A stretch of 64,000 bases of DNA from JBGAPH01 sp046349955. GTDB lineage: Bacteria > Planctomycetota > Planctomycetia > Pirellulales > JBGAPH01. Positions 1 to 7,556 of the stretch are shown piece by piece. The notes beneath the pieces were generated by a model. That model saw only the letters and a list, made by a program, of their open reading frames with translations. It was not told the DNA's origin and searched no databases. Location: contig JAXMBI010000031.1 in NCBI GenBank assembly GCA_046349955.1, forward strand, positions 1 through 64,000. The letters run 5' to 3'. Position 1 is the first letter of the stretch. Each line of letters starts with the position of its first letter. The translations under genes and the position numbers were made by a program.

Positions 1-155
1 ACCCTCTCGGGTTGCAACGCGCGGACCAGCAAACGCCGCCCGGTCCCGCGAAGAGTTCGGGCCGGACACGCGCACGGAACCCTCCGCGCTCCCTTGCTCG
101 GCCTGCGGGGTTGGTTTCGGCGGACCACGGCGACCTCCGCATAGCCCTGACCCCG

Positions 156-815
156 CTACGCCGCCACCCGCCGGTCGAAGCGAACCAGTCCCCACGACGC
201 CAAAACAATCGCCGCAGCCGGCCACACGAGCACCGAGCTCGCTCCCAAGCCCACGCGGAATTGGCCGGCGCCCGGCGCCGTCGGCAGCACGAGCTCGCTT
301 TGGAACAGCCACCAGGTGAGCGCCACTAAGCCACAGGCAGGCACGGCCCACGCCCAGCCCCAACCGCTCCTGCGCGAGAGCCGCACGAACCACCAGCCGC
401 AGAGGAGCTGCGGCGCAATCGCCGACAGGCGGTGCAAAAACTCGAGCGCGGTGAACGTCCAAAGGCTGTATTCGCCGAAGAGGGCAACGACCGCAAAAGC
501 GATCGCCGCGCCCACCGCGAGACACAGCACCCAAACCAGCAGCGCGAGCGGAATCGGAGCAACAACGAATGTCAGCAGCGGCCGCCGGCCGGCGAACCGC
601 GCGCCGCGGTAGTCTTGCACGAGCCGCGCGGCGAGCGTCCGCGGGTCGCCGACCACGCGCGACGACGCGAGCGCGGCGTTCGACCGCGGGTCGCTATGCG
701 CCACGTCGCCGCGGTGCGCCTCGAGCTCGTCGATCGTTCGCCGCACGTAGTCGCGCGGCAGCCCGCGGCGCAACAGCAACCGTTCAAGACCCGGCAGGAT
801 CAGGCAGGATTCCAT
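156..815 (-). CDS. Membrane protein partner of PadR regulator
   Basis: Protein of 219 residues. The first ~75 residues are soluble and start with a short helical segment (LPGLERLLLRRGLPRDYVRR) resembling the permease-prefix domains found next to PadR regulators. Four hydrophobic segments follow (about 80-115, 120-140, 150-170 and 190-212). Its ATG lies inside the PadR gene upstream and the two reading frames overlap by 32 bases, so translation is probably coupled. By analogy with PadR-adjacent permease pairs it may belong to an efflux or membrane-stress unit, but no transporter motif is visible and the substrate is unknown. The regulator pairing is solid; the function is inference. Confidence 0.7.
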   Translation of the reverse strand: MESCLILPGLERLLLRRGLPRDYVRRTIDELEAHRGDVAHSDPRSNAALASSRVVGDPRTLAARLVQDYRGARFAGRRPLLTFVVAPIPLALLVWVLCLAVGAAIAFAVVALFGEYSLWTFTALEFLHRLSAIAPQLLCGWWFVRLSRRSGWGWAWAVPACGLVALTWWLFQSELVLPTAPGAGQFRVGLGASSVLVWPAAAIVLASWGLVRFDRRVAA

Positions 816-1152
816 GAGAGCCTCCTTGCAGGACGCGTGATACGGCCTCGGCCACCCGAGACCATTGTGCGCTCGATTCGCGCAGCCTTCCCTGGCCGCG
901 CTCGGTCACGTGATAGACCACCCGCTCGCGGCCGCGAATCGTCGTACGTTCGCTCCGCAAGCAGCCTTCGGTTTCCAGGCGGTGGAGGATGGGGTAGATG
1001 CTCCCTTCGCCAAACTGCAGCACCTCGCCGCTGCCGGCGCGGATCGCCTGCACCAGCTCGTAGCCGTGCATCGGTCCGCGGGCCAACAGCCGCAGCACGA
1101 GCAGCTCGGGCACGCCGTTCAGGAAGTCTGGGTTCGTGCGTTTGGCAGGCAT
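784..1152 (-). CDS. PadR family transcriptional regulator
   Basis: Protein of 122 residues from the ATG at 1152. The PadR winged helix is plain: LNGVPELLVLRLLARGPMHG, then GYELVQAI, the wing GEGSIYPILHRLETEGCL, and VVYHVTERG at the end of the domain. PadR proteins are dimeric repressors, often of a membrane protein encoded beside them, which is the arrangement here with an overlap of 32 bases. Longer starts exist at 1167 and 1245. 1152 is preferred because a good promoter ends about 7 bases upstream of it and the conserved domain begins close behind. The short C-terminus suits the small PadR subfamily. Ligand unknown. Confidence 0.85.
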   Translation of the reverse strand: MPAKRTNPDFLNGVPELLVLRLLARGPMHGYELVQAIRAGSGEVLQFGEGSIYPILHRLETEGCLRSERTTIRGRERVVYHVTERGQGRLRESSAQWSRVAEAVSRVLQGGSHGILPDPAGS

Positions 1153-1158
1153 GGCGGC

Positions 1159-1187
1159 ATGATGCATTGAACTGCGATGTATGTCAA
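1159..1187 (-). promoter_or_regulatory. Candidate padR promoter with minimal leader
   Basis: Reading the minus strand, TTGACA (1187-1182) is followed after exactly 17 bases by CATCAT (1164-1159), and the PadR ATG begins 7 bases later. The spacer carries ACATC and GTTCAATG, which could house an ATGT/ACAT-type PadR operator. If this promoter is used, the transcript would start at or next to the start codon and be leaderless or nearly so. Confidence 0.45.
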
Positions 1188-1234
1188 TGGAGATCGGCGG
1201 AGAATCGGCCGGTCCGTGAGTTTTTCTCGGTTCC

Positions 1235-1331
1235 GTAGCCGGCACACTCTGTGTGCCGAGTGCTGGACTGGCAACACGCCAAACTGGGCGCCCGGCGTTT
1301 CAGCATTCCGCACACGGCGTGTGCGGGCTAC
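1235..1331. repeat. Pair of inverted REP-like palindromes
   Basis: Two 31-base palindromic units face each other. Bases 1235-1265 begin GTAGCCGGCACAC, and the reverse complement of 1301-1331 begins GTAGCCCGCACAC. They agree at most positions and both end in TGCTG. Each can form its own hairpin. The unit at 1301-1331 supplies the stop codon of the Nudix gene. This is the layout of a REP/BIME-type element; what it does is unknown. Confidence 0.6.
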
Positions 1332-1852
1332 GTAGGGCCCCGGCGTGCGTAGAACAGCAAGGCGGCAATCGTCTTGGCGTCGCGAATCTCCCCGCGGTCA
1401 ACCCGCGCGAGGGCCTCGGGCAGAGCGAGCAGCACGTTCTCGATTTCCTCCGTCGCCTCGCGGTGGGGCGGACCCTCGCGGAGCTCGGTGGCCAGAAAGA
1501 CGTGCATCCGCTCGTTGAGAATGCCGGGGGACATGAAGAACTCGCAGAGCGGTTCGAGGCGGCCCGCCAAATAGCCGGTCTCCTCGGCCAGTTCGCGCTC
1601 GGCGGTAATGCGCGGCGCCTCGCCGGGATCGCGCGTGCCGGCGGGAAGTTCGAGCAGCGTTTGCCCCACCGCGAGCCGATAGTTCTGCACGAAGCAGAGC
1701 CGGCCATCGGGCAGCACCGGCACGATCGTGACCGCGCCGGGGTGCTCGATGTACTCGCGCGTATGGCTCACGCCGGCGGGCGAAACGCGCGTGGCGCGGA
1801 CCACCTGAAAGCGCTTGGTAGCCAGCAAAATGTGCGAATCGGGCTCAGCCAT
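1328..1852 (-). CDS. Nudix hydrolase, ADP-ribose pyrophosphatase type
   Basis: Protein of 174 residues from the ATG at 1852. It has a complete Nudix box, G-x5-E-x7-REL-x-EE-x-G, spanning GTRDPGEAPRI through REL, AEE and TGY, with the glutamates that hold the catalytic metal. The flanking segments VTIVPVLPDGRLCFVQNYR and LLELPAGT are typical of the ADP-ribose pyrophosphatase (NudF-like) branch, which splits ADP-ribose or a related nucleoside diphosphate sugar in the cytosol. The frame stays open far upstream, but that part is the antisense of the M50 gene and has no Nudix character. The stop codon lies in a REP-like repeat. Confidence 0.88.
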   Translation of the reverse strand: MAEPDSHILLATKRFQVVRATRVSPAGVSHTREYIEHPGAVTIVPVLPDGRLCFVQNYRLAVGQTLLELPAGTRDPGEAPRITAERELAEETGYLAGRLEPLCEFFMSPGILNERMHVFLATELREGPPHREATEEIENVLLALPEALARVDRGEIRDAKTIAALLFYARRGPT

Positions 1853-1981
1853 CGGGGGGCACGCTCGTTGCTTTGACGGGGTGGCAATGTTAGGATAACG
1901 AAGGCGAGATTCGGGTCCCAGGCGGTCCGCGGAATTCCGCCTTGGAGCGGCGTAAGTTCTGTCGACGCGTGGCTTTTCGAT

Positions 1982-3019
1982 ATGCGCGACTTCGCCAGTT
2001 GGAGTATCAGCCTGGGACGTTGGGGCGGTGTGCAGGTAAGGCTGCACGCCTTCTTTTTGCTGTTTGCGGTGCTGACGCTCGTCCTCGCCTTCGACCCCGG
2101 GGAGGACAAATCGCCCCTCGCCTGGCAAGGGCTCTCGGCGCTGGGCATTCTGCTCGTCAGTGTGCTGCTGCACGAATGGGGCCATTGCTTGGCCGCCATG
2201 CATTTTGGTGGGCGGGCCGACGAGATCGTGCTCGGTCCGTTGGGTGGGCTCGCGCCCGTGCAGGTGCCGATGGCCCCTGTGCCGGAGCGCGTGGCCGCGC
2301 TCGCCGGTCCGGTGACCAACCTGCTCGTGGCGCTCCTTTGCCTGCCGCTCTTGGTGGCCATGAAGGTCGATATCGTCGGGTTGCTGAACCCACTGTCGCC
2401 GATCGAAGTGATCTCGGGCAACGTTGGGCCGGTGTTGGCCAAGATGACCTTCTGGATCAATTGGCTCCTGTTCGTGGTGAACATGCTTCCCTGCTTCCCG
2501 CTGGATGGGGCGCGGGTGCTGCGATCCTTCTTGTGGCCAAGCTTCCCTTATCCGACGGCCGTGGTCATCGTGGTGCACGTCGCCCAGGTGACGGCGGTGG
2601 CGCTCGTGGCCGTGGGGGTGATCTTCCGCCACTCACTGCCTGGCTATCCCCTGCCAGCCTGGGCGCCGCTGTCGCTCTTGGCGATCTTCTTGTTCTTCAG
2701 CGCTCAGCACGAGTTGCAGCGGCTCGAGACCGACGACCGCGAAGGGGAGTTTTCCGACTACGACTTCACGCACGGCTATACGAGCTTGGAAGCGCCGGCG
2801 CGCGCGGCGCGCCGCGGCCCCGGTCCCCTCTCTCGCTGGCTGAATCGCCGCCGCCAGCAGAAGAAGCTGCGGCAAGCCCAGGTCGAAGCCGACGAAGAGC
2901 GGCGGGTCGACGAAATCCTGATGCGGCTGCAAGAAGTTGGCATCGGCGGAATCTCCTCCGACGACCGGCATCTGCTCGAGCGCGTGGCTGCCCGCTACCG
3001 CGAGCGCCAGGGCAAATAG
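1982..3019 (+). CDS. Site-2 protease (M50) family membrane metalloprotease
   Basis: Protein of 345 residues with about six membrane segments in the first 240. The zinc motif HEWGH lies in the second segment (LLHEWGHCLAA), and the second M50 motif NMLPCFPLDGARVLRS supplies the third ligand Asp. The N-terminus (WSISLGRWGGVQVRLHAFF) is typical of planctomycete S2P homologues. After the last segment comes a charged cytosolic tail of ~110 residues rich in Arg, Gln and Glu, with no CBS or PDZ domain. The family cleaves transmembrane substrates such as anti-sigma factors; the substrate here is unknown. It is convergent with the SelA-like gene 22 bases downstream. Confidence 0.88.
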   Translation: MRDFASWSISLGRWGGVQVRLHAFFLLFAVLTLVLAFDPGEDKSPLAWQGLSALGILLVSVLLHEWGHCLAAMHFGGRADEIVLGPLGGLAPVQVPMAPVPERVAALAGPVTNLLVALLCLPLLVAMKVDIVGLLNPLSPIEVISGNVGPVLAKMTFWINWLLFVVNMLPCFPLDGARVLRSFLWPSFPYPTAVVIVVHVAQVTAVALVAVGVIFRHSLPGYPLPAWAPLSLLAIFLFFSAQHELQRLETDDREGEFSDYDFTHGYTSLEAPARAARRGPGPLSRWLNRRRQQKKLRQAQVEADEERRVDEILMRLQEVGIGGISSDDRHLLERVAARYRERQGK

Positions 3020-3040
3020 CCCTTCGAGTGGCCGCTACGC

Positions 3041-4426
3041 TTACCCAGCGGTTGGCATGAGCCGGGCAAAGGCCTGAGCGATTTCTTGATCCTGACGCGC
3101 GAGCACGCTCCGCAAATCGAGCAGTACCCGCCCGCCGGCAACGCGGGCCACGACCGCCGGTTGGCCGAGCCGCAGTAGTTCGGCCAAGGCTTCGGCAGAC
3201 TCGGCGGCCGGCTCGACCGCCACGCACCACGACCGCAGCCGCAATTCCGCAACGGCGTGGCCGCTCAAGAACGCCTCGTCCGCCACGGCCTCGGCGCGGG
3301 CAAAACTGGGCCGTGCTCCGAGCTGCGCCGCCAAGCGCTCGGCGCGATTGCGCAGGTTGTCGAGGGGCGTGTGCAAGAGGTGCAAGATCGGCAGCGCGCG
3401 CTCGGCGGCGGCCGGCTCTTGCCAGGCGCGCAGCGTCGCGGCGAGGGCCGCGAGCGTCAGCTTGTCGACGTGCAGCGCGCGAGCCAAGGGGAATCTTGCG
3501 AGGCGGTCGAGCAACTCGCGACGGCCGACGAGCAGGCCGCATTGCGGACCACCGAGCAGGTCGCTGCCGCTGGCGATCACGATGTCGGCGCCGTCGGCGA
3601 CAAGCTGCGCCGCCGTGGGCCCACCGAGCTCACCGAACTCGCCCGCAAGCGCCGCGTACCCTGCGGCCACGACCACTGGCAGCCCATGCTGCTGACCAAG
3701 CCGCACGAGTTCCGGCGTCGTCGGCCGCTCCACATCGCCGCTTGCGCGCCAACTCGTCGGCTGCACGCAGAGCAGCGCAGCGGTGTCAGGGCCGATCGCC
3801 GCGGCGTAGTCGGCCACTCGGCACTTGTGCACGGCGCCTACTTCGCGGAGCGTTGCTCCTGCGGCCAAGTCGGTCAGCCGACAACCGTCGACCTCGCCCA
3901 TGTCTTGCCGGGACACCACGACCTCGCGGCCGCCGGCAAGTGCGGCGAGCGCCAGGTGGAGAGCTGCCGCGGACGTGTTCACGACGAGCGCGGCTTCGGC
4001 GCCGCTGAGCAGCCGGAGGAGCGGCTCGACGGCAGCTTCGCGGGGCGCGGGCGCGCCGCTCGTCAGGTCGAACTCGAGATTGGCGTAGCTTCGTCCCACT
4101 GCGACCAAGGACTCGAGCGCGTCATCGGACAGCGGCGCCGAGCCCAGTCCGGCGTGCAGGAGCACGCCTGTCGCGTTGATCACCGGTCGCGGCGCCGGCT
4201 GTTCTCCCTCAGCGATGCGGCGGGCGATGCGCTCCGCCAGCTCGCGCAGATCGGGCAACTTCGCTTCCCCCGCGGCCGCACGCGCTTCGCGCCGCAGCTC
4301 GTCGAGCGCGGTCCTCACGCCTGACACGACGACGTTGCGATTCAACCGGTCGACCAACCCGCGCAGCGGCTGGATCTCGAGCAACTCGCTCACCGAGGGA
4401 ATGTGTTGCAGCACTTTGGGGGTCAT
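3041..4426 (-). CDS. SelA-like PLP-fold protein lacking the PLP lysine
   Basis: Protein of 461 residues, the normal length for SelA (L-seryl-tRNA(Sec) selenium transferase), and similar along its full length: N-terminal IPSVSELLEIQPL, NATGVLLHAGLGSAPLS, central fold-type-I core, then LLGGPQCGLLVGRRELLDRL and DKLTLAALAATL. In E. coli SelA the cofactor lysine lies in SGDKLLGGPQAG. Here the same stretch reads SGSDLLGGPQCG, so Lys is Asp. The codon GAC is clear and the surrounding frame is intact. No selB, selD or tRNA-Sec is in the window. Without the Schiff-base lysine, normal selenium transfer is doubtful. It may be a paralogue with another role, such as binding or a PLP-independent reaction. 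The name selA should be used with caution. Confidence 0.8.
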   Translation of the reverse strand: MTPKVLQHIPSVSELLEIQPLRGLVDRLNRNVVVSGVRTALDELRREARAAAGEAKLPDLRELAERIARRIAEGEQPAPRPVINATGVLLHAGLGSAPLSDDALESLVAVGRSYANLEFDLTSGAPAPREAAVEPLLRLLSGAEAALVVNTSAAALHLALAALAGGREVVVSRQDMGEVDGCRLTDLAAGATLREVGAVHKCRVADYAAAIGPDTAALLCVQPTSWRASGDVERPTTPELVRLGQQHGLPVVVAAGYAALAGEFGELGGPTAAQLVADGADIVIASGSDLLGGPQCGLLVGRRELLDRLARFPLARALHVDKLTLAALAATLRAWQEPAAAERALPILHLLHTPLDNLRNRAERLAAQLGARPSFARAEAVADEAFLSGHAVAELRLRSWCVAVEPAAESAEALAELLRLGQPAVVARVAGGRVLLDLRSVLARQDQEIAQAFARLMPTAG

Positions 4427-4462
4427 GTGAGTCAGGCGTGCGAATCAAAGAGCCGGGAAGAA

Positions 4463-5704
4463 TTAGGGTACGGCGCGGGCTTCCAGCCAGTCGGCGTAGT
4501 CTAGTTCATCGCCGCGGTCGGCATAGTCGACGACGAGCCGTAGCCGCTTGGCGCCCGCGATGTCGACGTCGATGGGAATTGGCGGCTGGCCGCCGCGGAC
4601 GACGTCGCTTGCGAAGCGCTCCACCCATTTTCCGTCTCCGGGATCGACGAACACGCGAAACACGGCGCTGCCCTTGCTGCCGGCGGCGCGGTCGATCGCC
4701 GCCAGCGCGGCGAAGCGGCGGTAAGGCTTTTCGAGCCGATAGGTGAGCTGCGCCGCGCCGTGGACGCCGAGCCCAGAGAGATGAAGCTGCTCTCGGCTGC
4801 GCAAGGGCCCGCCTGTGACATTCTTATTGCGGCCGTAGTGCGGCCAGGGTGCGCCGAGAAACGGCAACTGCCGATAGCTCTCCGGCTCGAGGTCCGAAAG
4901 GAAGTCGGCTCGCGACTGCCGGGGCTGCAAGAACACGATCAGCGCGCGCTGCGTCTGCCAGCGCTCGCCGCTAGGCAACTCGAGCTCGGCCTGCTCGTCT
5001 TCGATTTTGAGCGCGCTTACGAGCAGGCGGCTGCCATCGGCCAGTCCCACCCAGAGCTTCCCGCTCGCGGGCGGCGCCCCTGTGGCGGCCAGCGCGACCG
5101 CGGTCACGCGTTCCAGCGGCGTCTCGAACGTGCCGCGCTCCCCTTGGAACGACAGGTCCTGTTCGCCCAGGTGCTCGAGCTGTCCTGACAGCTCGTCGCC
5201 ATTTTGCAGCCGCAACCGATCTCGGTCGCGCGCTTCGTCTGCCCAGGCCTGCAGCGCTGCTCGTTGTGCGGGGCTGAGCCCGGCAGCAAAAATGACGCCG
5301 CGCAAGTCGTCGCGTCGCAGGTCGATCGAAAAGAAACTCGCCGAGCTCAGCCCAAAGCGGTCTTCCTCGGAGGACTCAAGATGGGCGTAGATCACGCCCG
5401 CTGGGCGCAGAAGCCACTCGGGATCGCGCCCCGAGACGGCTGGATTGGTCGGATCGGCCGAAGTCGGGTCCGCCAACTCCGCCGGAGAGCCCCAGCGGAC
5501 GAGCTCAGCCCACGGGACGGCGGCCTCTGTTCCCTGCCAAGCGAAGGTTGCGCCCGCTGCGTCGGCCGCCACGAGCCGCGCCGCCACCGCGGGGCCGGCG
5601 AGCCGCCACAGTTCTGCCGCGCTCGAGTCGTTGACGCCACAGGCCAACAGCAGCGCCGTGCCGATCGTCGCCGAACAGAGCCAAGACCGAAGTGCGGGCC
5701 TCAT
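4463..5704 (-). CDS. Exported NPCBM-domain protein
   Basis: Protein of 413 residues starting MRPALRSWLC with a hydrophobic signal segment ending near NDSSAAE, so probably exported. Residues ~160-250 hold the short beta motif LRLQNGDELSGQLEHL, seen in many planctomycete exported proteins. The C-terminal ~150 residues (HLSGLGVHGAAQLTYRLEKP, FRVFVDPG, RLRLVVDYADRGDELDYADW) match the NPCBM carbohydrate-binding module. The start ATG overlaps the stop of the gene upstream as ATGA, making this the last gene of a coupled four-gene operon. It may bind a glycan in the periplasm or at the surface; no enzyme domain is seen. Confidence 0.8.
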   Translation of the reverse strand: MRPALRSWLCSATIGTALLLACGVNDSSAAELWRLAGPAVAARLVAADAAGATFAWQGTEAAVPWAELVRWGSPAELADPTSADPTNPAVSGRDPEWLLRPAGVIYAHLESSEEDRFGLSSASFFSIDLRRDDLRGVIFAAGLSPAQRAALQAWADEARDRDRLRLQNGDELSGQLEHLGEQDLSFQGERGTFETPLERVTAVALAATGAPPASGKLWVGLADGSRLLVSALKIEDEQAELELPSGERWQTQRALIVFLQPRQSRADFLSDLEPESYRQLPFLGAPWPHYGRNKNVTGGPLRSREQLHLSGLGVHGAAQLTYRLEKPYRRFAALAAIDRAAGSKGSAVFRVFVDPGDGKWVERFASDVVRGGQPPIPIDVDIAGAKRLRLVVDYADRGDELDYADWLEARAVP

Positions 5705-6777
5705 CGCTGAAAGATCGGCAGATAGTGGTTGGGAACCTGCAGGATGATGCAGGCCATGCTCGTGGCGTACTCGTTCGAGTAGCTGTCGACCCATTCGCCT
5801 GCAGGCTGCTGCAAGGCCACCAGTTGGTCGCGGATGGCCGGAAACCACTTGGCCCAGTAGTCGCCGCCGGCGAGCCACATCGCCTGCACGGCGTAGTAGT
5901 GGCCGTAGAAATAGTAGATCTCCTGCCGCATCGAGTCGGCCTCCGGCAGGAACTGCATGACGAACTCGAGTCCGCGCTCGATCTCCGCCCCCTGATAGAC
6001 GCCTGCGCTGTACAGAGCGACGACTCCGGCCGCCGAGCGCGGAAAGGCGCTCAGGCCGCCGGAGAGCATGTACATGAAGCCGCCGTCGGGGTTCTGACTG
6101 CGCTTCACGTAGTCGATGCAGCGCTCGACCGTTTGCCGAGGGACGTAGATGCCGGCGTTTCGCGCTGCCCGCAGCGCCATGATCTGGCAAATGGTCACCG
6201 AGATGTCGGCGTCTGCCCGCTGGGGCTGGTAGCGCCAGCCTCCTTGGTCGTTTTGCGTCTCCACGATCAAGCGAATAGCGCGGGCCAGCTTGTCGCGCAG
6301 GTCGGTTCGTTGGCTCATCCCGTAGGCTTCGGCCAGGAACAACGTAGCGAAGCCATGCTCATACATCGGCCCGTGGCTGGCGGCCGCCGGCACGTTGATG
6401 AAGCCGCTTTCCGATTCGTTGGCCAAGAGATAGTCGAGGCAACGATCGACGTGCACCCCGTAAGGGCCGCGTCCCGGGGTGCTGCCGCTGGCCAAGAAGG
6501 CGAGGCCGCCAACGGCCACGATCGCCACGTTCTGGCCATAGCGCGTGTCTCCGAGCGTGCCGTCGTTCTTCTGACCCGACGCGAGGAAGGCCAAGCCCTT
6601 GTCGATCGCCTGGCGGGCGGCGGGGGTGAGCCATTCTCCGGCGGCCGTTGCCGGCTGGGCGAAGCCGGGCCGCGCGCCGCAAACGCCGGCGGCCAGGGCG
6701 CCGAGCGCTGATTGCAGCCAGGCGCGGCGGTCGAACCCTAGGGCGCTAGACGCCTGTGAAGCTCTTCGCTCGCTCAT
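5701..6777 (-). CDS. Exported prenyltransferase/squalene-cyclase-fold protein
   Basis: Protein of 358 residues. The N-terminus DRRAWLQSALGALAAG has an RR pair before a hydrophobic stretch, resembling a Tat signal. The rest is an alpha/alpha toroid of the prenyltransferase and squalene-oxidase repeat type, with QNDQGGWRYQP and SQNPDGGFMYM as QW-like repeats and repeated AIxKGLxFL helices. The DXDD catalytic motif of squalene-hopene cyclases is absent, so terpene cyclization is unlikely. Such proteins are common in planctomycete operons with DUF4175-like proteins and their job is unknown. ATGA overlaps join it to both neighbours. Confidence 0.82.
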   Translation of the reverse strand: MSERRASQASSALGFDRRAWLQSALGALAAGVCGARPGFAQPATAAGEWLTPAARQAIDKGLAFLASGQKNDGTLGDTRYGQNVAIVAVGGLAFLASGSTPGRGPYGVHVDRCLDYLLANESESGFINVPAAASHGPMYEHGFATLFLAEAYGMSQRTDLRDKLARAIRLIVETQNDQGGWRYQPQRADADISVTICQIMALRAARNAGIYVPRQTVERCIDYVKRSQNPDGGFMYMLSGGLSAFPRSAAGVVALYSAGVYQGAEIERGLEFVMQFLPEADSMRQEIYYFYGHYYAVQAMWLAGGDYWAKWFPAIRDQLVALQQPAGEWVDSYSNEYATSMACIILQVPNHYLPIFQR

Positions 6778-7556
6778 GGCGCCTGCGGCTCGGCGAGCCG
6801 GCGGAAGTAGGCTTCGATCTCGCGCTCGTACTTGGGGTGATAGCGCTCGCCGGCTGACTGCTGCATCTGCTTGCGCGCAGCGGCCGGCAAGTGGCCCCAT
6901 ACCTGGTCGACGAGTTGCTGCCGCTCGAGCGCCGTCAGCGGTCCTTCGGCCGGCCGGCCCGTGGTGCCCTCGGCCCCTTGCGGCTGCCCGCTGCCCCCCT
7001 TGGGGCTTCCGGTCGCCGGCTTGTTGCCAGGTTTGTTTCCGGGCTTACTACCCGGCTTGTTCCCGGGCTTCGAACCGGAAGACTGGCACTGCCCTCCCTT
7101 GCAGGCGGCCTCCATGGCGGCGATCAAGAGATCCAGATCGCGCACGATCCGCCGCTGCTCGAAATCGACGTCTTTGCGAGTCTCGCTGGGGCCCTCGATG
7201 CGTTCCGCCACGCCGTGCATTCGCCGTGAAATCTCGGTCAGCGAGCGGCCGGTCGCTCCGGCGGCCGAAGGAACGCCCGCGCCCGGTCCCGGAATCTTGA
7301 AGACGCCGGGCGGTTCTTTGACCACCGCCGGCTGAGACGCTGTCGGCGCGGGAGCGGGCGCCGTGGATTCGTCGACGGTCGGGGCAACCTCAGGCATTCC
7401 TTCGTCGAGCAATAGGTCGACGGCGGCCGACCGCTCGTCGCCGGGGCCCGAGCCGGCCCAGGCAGCGCCAGCGTTCGCGCCGGCCATGACCAGAGCCAAG
7501 GTGAACCCCAGCAAAACGCTCGCACTCGGCCAGCGCCTGCTCGCGTGATGCGTCAT
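6774..7556 (-). CDS. Exported Pro/Lys/Gly-rich protein of DUF4175 operon
   Basis: Protein of 260 residues from the ATG at 7556, the one that overlaps the upstream stop by four bases. A signal peptide (SASVLLGFTLALVMAGANAG) leads into a Pro/Ala-rich linker, then a helical segment around MHGVAERIEGPSETRKDVDF with possible coiled coil. Next is a low-complexity tract made of repeated P-G-N/S-K units (GSKPGNKPGSKPGNKPGNKP), and a C-terminal domain LPAARKQMQQSAGERYHPKY ending in RRLAEPQAP. The C-terminal segment is typical of small planctomycete proteins encoded beside DUF4175-like genes. Function unknown, probably structural or a partner of the large protein upstream. Confidence 0.72.
   Translation of the reverse strand: MTHHASRRWPSASVLLGFTLALVMAGANAGAAWAGSGPGDERSAAVDLLLDEGMPEVAPTVDESTAPAPAPTASQPAVVKEPPGVFKIPGPGAGVPSAAGATGRSLTEISRRMHGVAERIEGPSETRKDVDFEQRRIVRDLDLLIAAMEAACKGGQCQSSGSKPGNKPGSKPGNKPGNKPATGSPKGGSGQPQGAEGTTGRPAEGPLTALERQQLVDQVWGHLPAAARKQMQQSAGERYHPKYEREIEAYFRRLAEPQAP

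Noticed and set aside
1853..2632. N-terminal extension of the Nudix gene of ~260 residues
   Set aside because: The extra sequence is antisense to the M50 protease gene, with His/Gln/Arg-rich chance composition and no domain.
2766..3542. Long Arg/Ala/Pro-rich frames opposite real genes (here and at 432-1238, 42215-44071, 44187-45827, 5692-6711)
   Set aside because: They are shadows typical of high-GC coding DNA: no domains, biased composition, no ribosome-binding site, wholly antisense to well-supported genes.
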